From Ricinus communis (lineage: Eukaryota > Streptophyta > Magnoliopsida > Malpighiales > Euphorbiaceae): DNA of 64,000 nt. Both the position numbers and the translations under genes were made by a program. This document shows positions 48,901-61,465 of the stretch, piece after piece. Where the stretch lies: NCBI RefSeq assembly GCF_019578655.1, contig NC_063260.1, positions 12,891,001-12,955,000 on the forward strand. Reading direction: 5' to 3'. Position 1 is the stretch's first letter. Each line of letters starts with the position of its first letter. The notes beneath the pieces were generated by a model. It saw only the letters and a program-made list of their open reading frames with translations. It had not been told where the DNA came from and ran no database searches.

Positions 48901-51241
48901 TCAACATTAAACAACAAGAACAGTGACATGGACGCCAATTAGGAAATGAGAAATTCAAATTGATGAGTCCTAATACCACATTATTTATACACGTTATTTA
49001 ATTTTGAATTCTCATTTCCTAAATTGCGTTCACGTTACCATCCACGTTGCTTGATTTTGACTTGCAACTCAATTTGGCCAAAATTGTACTCAATTGGTCA
49101 AATCATGGTTAAATTGATAATTTTTAAAGAATTGACTAAAATAGCAAACTACCATAAAGGTTTGGATTTCTTAGACTATTAGGCCTTTAGAAATCAAGAT
49201 GAGATAACATTAACATTGATAGTCTTATTTGGCATACGGTACTGGTTCTAGGCACAATAACAATGGGGTTTGGGTTGTGTGTGTGTGAGTTTCGTTTTTG
49301 ATTGATGATTTTTCTCCTTCTATGCAGGTAAAACTTAGGGAGATGAAGCCAGGTACTCTTTCGCAAGAACTAAAAGAATCTCTCGGTATGCCTGAGGGTG
49401 CTCCTCCCCCTTGGCTTATTAATATGCAGGTCAGATTAGCAAATATCTCTATTTCTCTTAACTTCACTTGCTCTTCTTTCTTCTGATATTTGTTTATATT
49501 GTGATTTTCCTATTACAGAGATATGGCCCTCCACCGTCTTACCCCCACCTGAAAATACCCGGACTAAATGCTCCCATTCCACCTGGGGCTAGCTTTGGTT
49601 ATCATCCTGGTGGCTGGGGCAAGCCTCCTGTTGATGAAGTAAGTTCTCTTACTGCTCAACTATTTAAAGCTTTCTGCAATTTTTCATAGTGCGTTTATTG
49701 CTCCACCTTTCGCCTGAAATTACTTTATACACCTGCATTGAATAACCATTTTCAGTTGTGTAACTATTTGCTTGTGTGTATTGGTAATAGTATGGGCGCC
49801 CATTGTATGGAGATGTTTTTGGAGTTTATCAACAAGAACAGCCGAACTATGAGGTATTCTCTTATACTAGTTCTGCTGCAACTTGATGGTTTTGTGTTTT
49901 CTGAATTGTATTTGATCAGGTCCTTTGTGTTGCTTGACCTTTTCAGGAAGAGCCAGTTGATAAGAACAAGCATTGGGGTGACTTGGAGGAAGAGGAAGAG
50001 GAGGAAGAAGAGGAAGAGGAAGAAGAAATCGAGGAGGAGGATTTGGAAGATGGCATCCAATCTGTGGATAGCCTTTCAAGGTTCAATTCCTTACTATCTC
50101 TTTTATTTATTTATTTTGTATTTATGCGCACACCCAAGCACTTTGGTGGGCTTATTGGCTGTGAAGCAAAGGGCTAGTATAGTGTGCTTGTATATTTCTT
50201 ATTTCTCACTGTTAAGTATTAATTTATTCAATTTTCCACCATTTTTCAGCACACCAACTGGTGTTGAGACACCAGATGTCATCGACCTCCGTAAGCAACA
50301 GAGAAAGGAACCTGAGAGACCTCTTTACCAAGTGAGTATAATGTTGCGAACCTGTACTAATTTTGTGAACTCAGTATCATGACATTGATATATATTTTGT
50401 CTACATCTTTGAAGGTTCTTGAAGAAAAACCAGAAGCAATTGGAGCTGGGACTTTGCTTGGAACAACTCACACGTATACTATCCGATTTTTCTGAAACAC
50501 TTTTATTTTTCTTTGTTTTTTTCCTTAATGATCTTACTCTAGAGATTGGTTTTCTCTTCAGGTATGTGGTGGGCACTGGTACTCAAGATAAATCTGCCGC
50601 CAAAAGGGTGAGAAGAGACAAAAGCTTTTTTATCAAATTAACTATTTTCTCTATTTATTGCACAACCTTGTATTTTTCTAAATTATAGATTTAAATTGCA
50701 CATATCTGTGATTGTTAACAACCTTCTCAAACTTTTTCAGGTTGATCTTCTTCGAGGCCAAAAAACTGATAGAGTTGATGTTACCCTACAACCTGAAGAA
50801 TTGGATGCTATGGATGAAGTTTTGCCCGGGAAGTAAGTGGAAGTCCTAGTCTTGTTATATGCATTATACTGTTACATTGCAATTAAATGGGTTTCTAACT
50901 TTGGTGAATTTGGCAGGTATGAGGAAGCGCGAGAGGAAGAGAAGCTGCGTAGCCAACGTGAGGATTTCAGTGACATGGTGGCAGAGGTGTGTAGCATATG
51001 CTTGCTAAAATTTGTCATTGTTTGGTTTCTGGGTTGCATACCTTCCTTGCTATAAATGGAGAACTATTGCTACTTAATCTGGTTCTGATATCCTCTACTG
51101 ATTTCGAACAATTGATTTATGATGAACTTTTGGTTATAATTATTATAACAATGAGCTATTTTGTTGCAGAACGAGAAGAAAAGGAAGCGGAAGATGCAAG
51201 AGAAGGAGGGGAAATCAAAGAAGAAAGATTTCAAATTTTAG
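45970..51241 (+). CDS. SF3B2: Splicing factor 3b subunit 2 (SF3b145/SAP145), 18 exons
   Basis: A U2 snRNP component that helps anchor U2 near the intron branch point. Exons: 45970-46224, 46549-46668, 46748-46876, 46955-47017, 47110-47217, 47754-47831, 48175-48267, 48357-48443, 49328-49429, 49519-49638, 49791-49853, 49947-50080, 50250-50331, 50415-50473, 50562-50607, 50741-50832, 50917-50986, 51170-51241. All GT-AG; 1773 nt, 590 aa, close to the Arabidopsis homologue. Order: basic nuclear-signal-like N-terminus (ENERRRRRRKQKKN), DUF382 (about 175-302, with PVPRHWCQKRKFLQGKRG), PSP proline-rich domain (about 312-365, LREMKPGTLSQELKESLGM), GWGKPPVDE, a run of glutamates (exon 12), SLSSTPTGVETPDVIDLRKQ, HTYVVGTG, and a Lys-rich tail. 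Intron 8 (48444-49327) contains a MITE. No coding lesions. Confidence 0.95.
48767..48775. repeat. Target-site duplication, left copy
   Basis: TTTAGAAAT immediately before the MITE; identical to 49186-49194. Confidence 0.85.
48776..49185. mobile_element. Mutator-like MITE in SF3B2 intron 8
   Basis: 410 bp with very long imperfect terminal inverted repeats (arms of about 190 bp, so almost the whole element folds back). Each end begins GGCCTAAYAG reading inward; further matched blocks include TTGCTATTTT, CAATTCTTTAAAAATT and TAGGAAATGAGAA. It is flanked by perfect 9-bp direct repeats TTTAGAAAT. A 9-bp target duplication plus long inverted repeats is the signature of Mutator-like elements. It is non-coding and sits wholly within the intron, away from splice sites. 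Confidence 0.88.
49186..49194. repeat. Target-site duplication, right copy
   Basis: TTTAGAAAT immediately after the MITE; matches 48767-48775 exactly. Confidence 0.85.
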
Positions 51242-51882
51242 GGTAGTATTTGTTTGGCTTATTGAAAGCAGACATTATCACCAAACAAATAATTACATCA
51301 AATGTTAGTCTCTTCTGCGAAAATGCCTGTACTGTTAGATGCTGAGAATTGTCTATTGCCCTAGAATGTTTGATGCAGTAATGAGTTACACCAGTAATCT
51401 CACTAGTTTTTTTATGTATTTTTTTCTGTGAAATTGAGCCGAATATTTTGCTGTCAATTGTAGCATTATGGATGTTGCATGTTCTAGCTGATATCTCGAC
51501 TCCAGTTTGAATGTCGAAAGAGGGGGGGGTTTGGGTTTGTTGGAGATGTAATGTTTTCAAGCGTCAGCCAGTTGTATTGTTGTTAGATAGGGATTTTTGT
51601 ATTTACTGGAATTGAAGCGGTAGTCTGATATATACATATTTTTTCTGAACAAAAGTGAGAGTCTGATAGAGAATGGGTATCTCATGCGAAATTAGATTAG
51701 TCACTGGTTTGTTAATTGGTTAAGTGCTATAGAAGTTGGATATACAGCGTCGAGGAAGCAAGCAGAAGACATTACTAGACTTTCGAGGGGGCAATCTTTA
51801 CACCTGTGACTATGTTAGTGGGTGGTGGTATGACGCATCTTATGACCATAATATATGCGAATTTAATTGAAAGATTGTCAAC

Positions 51883-51885
<3 letters not shown>

Positions 51886-51923
<38 letters not shown>
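51886..51923. repeat. (CT)n microsatellite
   Basis: About 19 uninterrupted CT dinucleotides in the 3' flank of SF3B2. Confidence 0.95.
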
Positions 51924-51926
<3 letters not shown>

Positions 51927-54900
51927 GTCTCTCTTATGTTGGTGCATGAGGAAAGGACCATGCAAAAAGTGAATGAATTTTAAAGATTCCTAAAGTGGAT
52001 TATGGTCATCGTTTATGACGAAACATTTATTGTTATGGTTGTCCAGCAGCTCCTTCACCATTAAGCAACCAAAACAGCTGGATGAATCTTCACGTCGTAA
52101 TATGCACCCTTTTTACCTAAGGTAAGATGTATGACCTAGACACTGTCCTTAGCCACTGTAGCCTTGTATTGTTCCTGTGTGCAGCTTAGGGCTTTACCCT
52201 TCCACCAAATAGGACTTTGCAATTTGCAGATTTTAGACCTCTTTGAGTACAAATTTTGAAGATAAATTTCATGGCAAGGATTGCGGATTCAGCACCAAAA
52301 TTCTTCTGAAAACACAAATCGTCCCTTCTGATCATGCCCCCCTATCCTATCGAGGCATATAGATCCCATGTAGTCATAGTTGATAACATCCCCACGAACC
52401 AAAATTCTATATGGAAGACTACAAGTTTTGGTTTCTTCCCCAGCAATCACTAGAGAGTTGTCACAATTGTCACATAACGATCCCTCATATAAAGGGAAAC
52501 AAAACAAAGAAAGAAGATGTCAAAAATGCATAATCATAGTATTTGGCGATTAACATAGAGTGACAGGATGAAGATATAGGGACGGCTACTGGCTTCCAAA
52601 GAGGGCACGTGTATGGGGCCCTAATTCAATCTATTTTAGCCCAAGTCAGAATCCAACAGTTGTACTTAACCAAATGCGTATATGCAGCTTCACTCATGAC
52701 TCGACACATACAACTATATTCGTTTCACTCCCTTGCCCTCCTTTACTCTAAATAGGTACAGATTCACGGACCCACCTTGCCACCGCCATTGTCTTGCCTC
52801 AAATTCAAGGACGGCCATATGACATGGATTTGATATATTAGTCAACAAGACTTCTGACAGAAGTTTTTGTTAATTTAGATCATATCCTTTTCCTTTTCTT
52901 GCGTAACAGTGTTACTTTTAATTATTAATTATTAGTGTTAATCTTAAGATTTTAGGGTTCTACATTATTCAGAGTGGATTTCAAATTAAGACCCTCTCAA
53001 ATTAATAAATTCATTATCACCAGGTTAAATTTTGGTGCTTAATTTAAATGATAACCATGCCTTACAAGAAGATTTTCTTTGATATCAATTGAAATGTGAG
53101 AATCGTAATATTAACTGATTAATATTGTAAAGATCGGACGTGGTTTTCACTCTGATTGTTAAGTAAAACCATATATCATCATCTGGTTGATCTTTTTGAA
53201 GGTTCCATTTATCTGTAAAAGCTAGTCAATCTTTCATTTGCTTTTTTCTTTTTCTTTTCCTAAACATAAAATTTATTTATACTAATTTTTTCAATTTTTT
53301 AATTCTTTTATAAATTTGATGCATATCTCTACTTATATATATTAAGCTGATAGATAATAATTACATATTTATTAATTTTAAATAATAAAATATATATCCT
53401 AATTATTTTTCTGTTTATTATAATGCTTGTACTAAATCTAGATGTATAAATAGAGAGATATTATAAATCCGAATAAGAATTTCCTTCGTTCTATTCCTGT
53501 CAGGCTTCATGAAATATTTCATTTCTTTGACCTGGCAACCTTCAGTAGTTAACAAAGGGAAACTAAATAGCTAATAGTCTCAGGTGCAACATAATTTACA
53601 CAAAAAGAAAGAAAAAAAGAAAAAGAAATATAAGCCTCTGATATGTAACAGTGTCGTTTTGATGCTACTTTTATACAGACTTCGATCCTGGAAGTAAGCA
53701 AAGAACCACTGAATTTATTTGCAACAGATCTTTGACTTTGGTCAAAGATGAACCACTCTTTCAAAAAGTGGACATATAGTGTGTCGTGTTCCATATTCAG
53801 TTAAGAATCTTACATATCAATGCACTATATCTATATTTGTATGCAGCCATCACCAGGAAAAACAAGAAAAAAGAAGACTTGGAAAATGAGAGGCTGTTAG
53901 TGGAAAAAAAATGGCTGCCAGATGTGACTGGATGAATGTTTATGCACATTTATGGATCACGCATCAAGGGTGGTGCCCTGTCTTGCAAGCTTCGTTTTTC
54001 CATAAGGAGATGCATCCATGGTTTTCCTTGTACAATACAATGGGAAATTGCATTTTATACTAACTTTTCCTTTTATTCTGATCCATTACGATTGGATTTC
54101 AAGATGGAAGATCTCACAGCTTTAAAAAATAACTCACAGCAGTATTAAATTGATTATTATTTAGTACTTTACGTGTATAATAATTTTCAAGAACAAAACT
54201 CAATTGGGTTCGTGTAAATAATAAACCTTTATTTCAATATGGAAGTTTGCAGTTTGCACTTATAGATTGCTTCCTATGATCATCATAATTGGCCAGAATC
54301 CATCATATGCATATACCATTGAATTGAAGATTCAACAAAATCAAACTCAGTACATAGGTCCCTTAAATCCAAGTTCCAACCTGTAATTGGACGAGTGGTC
54401 CTAAGTCCCATGAATTAGTGACATGTTCAACGACCTCTTTTGGATCATTATGTCGTCTCGACACTTAATGATTGTTGTTATATTGATTAAACTAATAACA
54501 ATTATATACTAAACCAGAAAAACAACCACAAAAGAGCCACCAAACATGGAGCAATAAAATAGTGAGAATATTAAAAAATAATATAATTGGTTCAAATATG
54601 TGATAGATTGTTGATTGAGGTAAGTCAAAATAAACTATATTAATGATGGGGCATGAGTTTGTTATTCTTAGATAGACTGGTTTTATAGTAAATGAATCAA
54701 GTTAGATTAGTTATTAAGCTAAACTGGGTATTATGAGTATGGTCGCTTTCTCATATGTTACACAAAACATTCTGTTTTCTCCTTTTGATAATGTGGAAAA
54801 TGCGCAAATAATTTACAGTCACTTTACATACCTAACCAAACCGACCATGTTGGATTCCTGTTCACATTCCCTTTCTGAAACATCTAATGACACTTCATTA

Positions 54901-56256
54901 GTTTAATCAAATTGATTATTGTTTGGTGAAGGACTAAGTCTCATGCCTTTGTTCGTGGCTTAATTATGTGCACGTGCCTCTCGTGGTCCTATTCTCTGTG
55001 GCGGCACCCAACTTGCTGAAATAATTCCTCTCTCTCTCACACATATTATTCATCATTACTATAATCTTTCTATTTGTTCTCTGTATATTGACCAGTTAAT
55101 GCCTGCAGTATAATTGTTTGGTATTCTCTTATTCGAGATTTTTCAAGTATTCATGGCCATGAATATATGCTCTCGACCATTCTTCTATGATATTGATTCT
55201 TCAAAAGAGTCACACGTCATAAATTAATAGTGTTTTATTATAAAATATTATATATATATGTATTAATTTTTTATTTATTATGACGTATGCACGGAGAAAT
55301 AATAAGAATTTTCTTTTTATTAAAGCTTAGACCGTCTTCTCTGCCAAAGGTTTTTGATGGTTTCCTTATCATTCCCATAATATACAACATGACATAATAA
55401 TAATATCACCCTTCCTAATTATAAAAGATTATAAGCCATTTAACTTTTATTAATACTCGCTGAAATTAAACATTTTAAGCTAGGACAGATACAAAGAAAG
55501 CTCCTCCGGAAAAGGCCAAGGAAGAAGACAAGTAAAACGTCTATTGCTCCTCTACTTTGTCAGTCTAGTAGCAAGCGCGGTTAGCAAAATTTAAAAATAT
55601 AAAAATTACTCTTGAAACATCATTTAACAATTTACTTAGAATTCTTTTTAGTCTGATATTAACAAATTTATACTTGAAAAATCTAGAATTTAATCTTTGG
55701 CGACTCCAAATTGTTAATCAATTAATGAATCATGTAAGCATAATAAGGTGAAACGGATATATACTTATTCATGTTCTAAATTTAATAACCACTTGCATGG
55801 GGGAATATAGAAGAAACATAAAATTACTCTTATTAATGTCTTACTTACCTACTTAGATTTTTGAAGGAATAACAATTTAACAATTCAAAATATTCTTAAT
55901 CCCAACAATTCAATTGAATTCATTTCAGAAGTAATGTATTTGAATTTCTTAAATTTTTTTATATGTAGTACTGATGATGTGTTTTTAATCTTTGGATAAA
56001 TAAACTTCTATAATTTAAGTAGTTAATTATTAGAATGGTGGAAAGATAAATAATTTGGCAATTTTCGATATACATATACATGTATTTTAAGTAGTTTATA
56101 TTTGGACTATATGAAAGAGTAAATATTATGATTGTTTTAGAATAAGAATGGGAAATCTAGTTTCTAGTATATATCTATATTAATTTTTAGTTCAAATCAA
56201 CAAATTTAAAATGTTTATTTATATATAAAGTATGCGCTATAATAAATAAGAAATTG
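51924..56256. other. Intergenic DNA
   Basis: Mostly AT-rich. A minus-strand frame at 52289-52507 (LCDNCDNSLVIAGEE) is open but matches nothing I know. No gene supported. Confidence 0.4.
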
Positions 56257-56281
56257 ATATATATATATATATATATATATT
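56257..56281. repeat. (AT)n microsatellite
   Basis: About 12 AT dinucleotides. Confidence 0.9.
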
Positions 56282-58082
56282 TTTATATTAAATAATTAAT
56301 ATATACTTAATTATTTAAATATATATCAGTAATGAATGTATGTGACAACATATACAAAATGAGATGAAATAGGTGCGTGAAATGTAGAAGAGGTTAGTGA
56401 TGATCCCATGGACCAATATACCCTACCAGTAATCACGTGGTTCCATTCCATTTGTTGCTTATCGCTCTTCTAATCAATGGTGACACTACCTTGATAGAAT
56501 GCAATTAGTACATAAAAAATTAATTATTTTGAACACTCGGTACATTTAAAACATAACTCAAGCAACCATATATAATATTTCTTTTTAAGGAGAAATATTT
56601 TGAGTTTCTTTCATACTGGACATGTTATTATATTTATAATGACTGCAAATAATAAATAAATAAATAGCAGTTATTTTATATAAATAATAAGATCAAAATC
56701 ATTTTAAAAATAGACAATTTTTACTGAAAAAGTAAATCCTTGATATATGCACGAGACACATAATAGATAAAATGCTTTTCATTTCATAAGTTTTCTCCCT
56801 CAAATTATTCATAGATGGCTGGGGTCTTTGGGATTTTATTAGTTTTATTTTCTGTCCGTAGTGCCAACCATTTTCATACCCATATTTTACTTTAAAAATG
56901 GAGCCTAAGATTAAATTATTGCTGCCTTTTTATGCATAGCATGAAAACTTCTACGTCTCTTTACAACTCATGCACATAAGAGCACCATCGACGGTGGTTA
57001 GCAACACACGTGTCAATAACCACTTTCACCTTAACGACTAAGTAAAGAAAACTTGGAAATTTTAGTCTAGACTATATGTATAAATAATTTAATATATAAA
57101 TAGAGATAAATATATTAAAGTAAAAATATTTAAAAGAATAATTTAAAATTTTACATAAAATATCTACTTAGAGTGACAAATTAATTAAATTGACATATTG
57201 TATATAATTGAAGAATTCAGAAAAAAAAGAAACTACATGTAAAATTTAAAAAATATCCACTTATTATATAAATTTTTGACTAGAACTATTAAATTTGAGT
57301 ACCAATTTGATAGCATAATTTATCCTAAGTAAGTGGTTCTTCTTTCTATAAGTAGAGAAATTATATTATGGATCGTAATTTACAAATTAACATGTAATAT
57401 GAATAAAATAGTTCAATTAAGAATTAGTATATAAAGAAAATAAAAAAAAGTATCCACTAACTATTTATTAACTATATAAGAAAACCAAGTATACACGCTT
57501 ACTATTCATGTTTTCACATATCAATGGTTTATTGTTTTATCATTTCACCATACATTCTATATATTTTCTTAAAACTGTCCCTTGTCGTCTGTCTATCTCT
57601 TTCATTCTCTATAAAACTGTGTGAGGAGAGGGAGAGGGACAGAGGAAATGGTACTATTATGCAGTTACCAAAACTACATAAAAATCAATCAAAGCTCCAT
57701 TGGACCACAATATATATAGTGTTCTGTTTGAGTAATCTTCGTCTTCTTTAAATTCTTATAATCATCATTGTTTTATTACAGAGTGCACATAGGTATATAG
57801 GTAGGGAGGCAAGATTTAAAGATAAGAGACTCATAAAGACATGCTCACTTCTCATCATCTTCCTAGCCATTTCCTTGCATCTGACACCAATATCATCATC
57901 ATATCTCCAATTTTCTTGAACCTTAAAAACAATTTCATCCTCTTGTTGTTTTTCGTTTCCATCTCTCTTCTTGCTCCTCGATCCAAAGGCTAGATCTTTC
58001 ATTTCATCTTTTGTTTTTCTTTTGGTTTCTTGATTTGGTCATATATTATCATCCCTGGTTGATTGTTTTAGTGTCCCAAGAA
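56282..58082. other. Upstream region of the Dof gene
   Basis: AT-rich, becoming more mixed near 57500. TATATATAG at 57711-57719 is a candidate TATA box but lies about 365 bases from the ATG, so a long leader or a leader intron (acceptor TCCCAAG just before the ATG) would be needed. Confidence 0.35.
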
Positions 58083-59006
58083 ATGGGTTTGAGTTCTAAG
58101 CAGGTCTCTAGTGACGGGTTAGATTGGAGTAAGACCCTCTTGCAGCAGGCGCAGACCTTGGAGCTGCCAAAACCTGCTACTGGAAGACGGCAACAGCAAC
58201 AAAACCAGCAGCAATCAGAGCCTTTGAAGTGTCCAAGGTGTGACTCAATAAACACCAAGTTTTGTTATTATAACAACTACAACAAATCACAGCCTAGGCA
58301 TTTTTGCAAGTCTTGCAAGAGACACTGGACGAAAGGTGGCACTCTCCGCAATGTTCCTGTAGGCGGTGGCCGCAAAAACAAGCGACTGAAAACGTCAAAA
58401 ACCACTGCTAAAACCGCCGCGACCACCACCACTTGCACAACTAGTACAAGTAATATCAGTGGGAAAATCCTTAACACGGTAAATCCGCAAATGGTAATTC
58501 AAGCTCAGAAACAAAAGCAAAACCTTCCTCTTGGACTTGGTGATCAGAAGAGTACATCGGAAATTATGCGTCAATCATTGATTAGCCAACCATCTTCAGT
58601 GTTGCAACAGAATTCTATCAGCTGCAGTAACTTTGTTAGCAAAAGTTTCAACACTGGCAACAATGGTATTTTTTTGGGTACAACTTTGTCTCTTCCTCAA
58701 AATCAAGAGTTAAACTTTCCTTACTTAAACTCGAGCTCTTTTGATACAAACCCATCTTCGATTTCTAATTCCTTTCAAGCCTCGAATGTTTATAACTATA
58801 GTACTGGAGAAACAATGGACGATTCAGTCATAACCACTGTCATGCCTACAGCAAGCAGCTGTATCACTCATCATCAGCTATGGCAAGTGCCAAATGCAAG
58901 CCGTGGAATGGACATCACAAGTTATTGGAATTGGGATGACATAGATAACCTTGTCTCCGGTTCTGATCTTAACTTGCCATGGGATGATCCTGAGCTCAAA
59001 CCATGA
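58083..59006 (+). CDS. Dof zinc-finger transcription factor
   Basis: Dof proteins bind AAAG cores in plant promoters through one C2C2 zinc finger. The CDS gives 307 aa. I chose the ATG at 58083 ([17 protein letters not shown]), the conserved start in this Dof subgroup; the in-frame extension from 58011 is Trp/Phe-rich and unlike the family. A Gln-rich stretch (residues about 38-47) precedes the Dof domain (about 48-102), with its four zinc-binding cysteines: Cys50 and Cys53 in CPRCDS, and CKSCKRHW. The domain ends in [19 protein letters not shown], the usual basic nuclear-targeting end. The tail is Ser/Asn/Gln-rich and has a C-terminal [11 protein letters not shown] motif that may act in activation. 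Member identity and targets cannot be told from sequence alone. Confidence 0.93.
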   Translation: MGLSSKQVSSDGLDWSKTLLQQAQTLELPKPATGRRQQQQNQQQSEPLKCPRCDSINTKFCYYNNYNKSQPRHFCKSCKRHWTKGGTLRNVPVGGGRKNKRLKTSKTTAKTAATTTTCTTSTSNISGKILNTVNPQMVIQAQKQKQNLPLGLGDQKSTSEIMRQSLISQPSSVLQQNSISCSNFVSKSFNTGNNGIFLGTTLSLPQNQELNFPYLNSSSFDTNPSSISNSFQASNVYNYSTGETMDDSVITTVMPTASSCITHHQLWQVPNASRGMDITSYWNWDDIDNLVSGSDLNLPWDDPELKP

Positions 59007-59799
59007 TTGCGTGGTTTCAACTTTCAATTAACCATCAGAAGTGTGTATAGATCCTTCTCTTTTTGTTCAATTTTTTTTTTTTATCTAAGTTGGTGGTTTC
59101 ATGGAGTCTAGCCTCATTTGTAATTTAAGTGCACAATTCATGTGCTTTCTGTTTGTCAGGCCATTTTCTAATATACGTATAGTGTAACTATTCTAGTACG
59201 TATAGTCTAATTGAAGCTGTCCTTTTTTAGTTTCAGCTTCAGGCTAATTAATTTAATATATGAAGTGTCAATTTCTGAATGATCTTGTTTCGATTCTACT
59301 GGTATTACAAAAATTGTGAGTGTATTAACATTAGACATTAGGGTTGATGTTCCTTAAAGATTTGGATGCTTGAGTTTGTGATGTAGGGGAGAGTAGATGG
59401 GGTCTGATCCAGCTAGGCAGCTGGGCTAACACGATGTGATGGAAGATTCTTGTGGATTTGTATATTTTTGGATATCTGGACATAATAATAATAATTATAT
59501 TTCCTGAGAAGATTTGTTTGCTCACCACTTGTTCAGAATCATTCTCTTTTGCTAGTTCCTGACACCATTCTCTTGCTGTAAAGTAGTTTTCTTTTTGCAA
59601 TAATTAATTCCTTCCACATTTTAGAATCTTGATCTTGAGTTTATCTTCTTGATTGATGATCTAATTAATTACTAATATATATATATATATATATATACTT
59701 GCTTAGCTAATTTTGAATGCTCATCTATGTACTTAATATGAAAATTGTAAGTTTCTTGAAATTCACTAAATTAAAAAAAAAGAGAGAAGAATAAATACA
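59007..59799. other. 3' flank of the Dof gene
   Basis: Presumed 3' UTR then AT-rich spacer up to the LINE; includes an AT microsatellite at 59675-59698. Confidence 0.45.
59675..59698. repeat. (AT)n microsatellite
   Basis: About 12 AT dinucleotides just upstream of the LINE. Confidence 0.9.
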
Positions 59800-59873
59800 A
59801 ATAAATAAGATGAATGAAGAAAGACACTGAAATTTTCTTTTAAGACATTAACCTTGAAAAGTCTACAACAAAA

Positions 59874-60673
59874 TTGAAATTTAGAAACGAGAATGGTAAT
59901 ATAGAAGCTGACACAATGGTGGAAGAGATGCTCCTTGAAGAAGAAGATACTGTTATGGCAGATAATGGAATAGAATCATATAAGGAAAAACTGTTCGATC
60001 AAAAGGATGAACACTCTCTCTGCCCTAGTTTTGATGTTGGGGTACATGAGGGAGATATCTCGGTGACAATGGAACCAACGGGACCTTCGATCATGCTCTC
60101 TAATAGATCGAGAAACGCATTCCTTGAGAGAACTTAGTTATGGTGAAACTTCTGAAAAAACAAATGAGCTATACTATGTTGAATAACATAATTAAATCCT
60201 TATGGAAAATAGAAGATTGGTATGAGGTTATTAACCTGAATGATGGATTCTTATTACTTCAGCTTGCCAAGAAGAAGGATATGGCTAGGGCTATGTTGGG
60301 AGGCCTTTGGACTATAATGGGAAACTATCTCATAATACAACAATAGACTCTAGAGTTTAGGGCATCATCTGCAGCCATGAAAACAGTTGTAGCATGGGTT
60401 CGATTCCTTAGGATGCCGGTAAAATATTATCACGAAAATATCTTACAAGCCATTGATAAGGTGGTTAGAACTACGGTCAAGGTTGATATGAATACACAAC
60501 TGGCCAATCGAGGGAAGTTCACGAGGGTGGCAGTTAAGTTGAATCTTGTTAACCCGTTAGTCACTAAGATTCATCTTGATGGTTTTAACCAACATGTTGA
60601 ATATGAAGGACTGCCTAAGATTTTCTTTACATGTGGTTAGGTAGGACATAGTCAGATTGCTTGCCCTCACAAG
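59874..60673 (+). pseudogene. LINE ORF1 (gag-like) remnant
   Basis: The DUF4283 domain is visible from LWKIEDWYEVINLNDGFLL (about 60200) through AWVRFLRMPVKYYHE to KVDMNTQLANRGKFTRVAV. The end is a CCHC-type zinc knuckle, FFTCG-stop-VGHSQIACPHK (60623-60673), whose first Cys is changed to Phe and which is split by TAG. In-frame or frame-breaking stops also occur near 60137 and 60345. Dead copy of an RNA-binding gag-like protein. Confidence 0.75.
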
Positions 60674-61465
60674 CCGTAGTAAGAGAAGGAAAATGTTGAT
60701 CAGAATACTATGAATTTTCGAAATGTTGAACAAAGTGTTGGCAACAGTGTTTACGAGCAAACTCCACTTATGTACGACCCTTAGATCCATGCAACCCGTC
60801 GTTAACGTCATGTACCGAAGGATATAATGATGATGTTAAATAAGGAAATAAGTCAAAAGGATATAGATCCAGATTTGAGGCGCTATCCTTGGAGCAAAAT
60901 GAGGAGGAAATGGTGCCTATTGAGGGAAGTCAACAGACTATGCACATGGAAAACCCTAAGAATTATGAAAACATGAATAAGGGAAAGGTGTAGCTAAAGA
61001 TAATAATGTCGCTCCCATGCATAAGAGGAAGGATTAAGGTATCAAGCCAACATGTATCATTCCTGGAGCAAGTACAAGTAATGAGGGAATCTTTAAATTG
61101 TCTAATGCTTTTGGTCCTTTGATGTAGCACGTGAACACAAATGATAATCCCTTTCCAAATGGACTGGCCCATCAGAATTATGTGGACCTTATGCCTAATT
61201 AAGACCATAATAATTATGTTGCCTTATTCAACTCCTTAAAGCCTCCTGATCAAACTAAGAAGTGTACTAGAGATTTGAATCAAGCCAAGAGAGCTAAAAA
61301 AGGGGAAGGAGGGACGCAGCCGGGTCGAACTTTAGTAATTGGAGAACATGAAGTTCTCAATGAAGATGTTCATGGACCTCTAGTTTTGGATTAAGTTCAA
61401 GGATGTCTTATTGACAGTCCAAACTGAGTTTCATATGATTTTTTTTGCCCTAATTTATTATTTTC

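Noticed and set aside
49764..50079. Minus-strand Leu/Phe- and Pro-rich frames opposite SF3B2 exons 11-12
   Set aside because: They are the reverse of the glutamate-rich run and have no independent support.
52289..52507. Minus-strand open frame with paired cysteines
   Set aside because: Not assignable to a family and no upstream or downstream exons seen.
58011..58082. 24-residue N-terminal extension of the Dof protein
   Set aside because: The Phe/Trp-rich sequence is unlike Dof proteins, and the next Met begins the conserved subgroup N-terminus.
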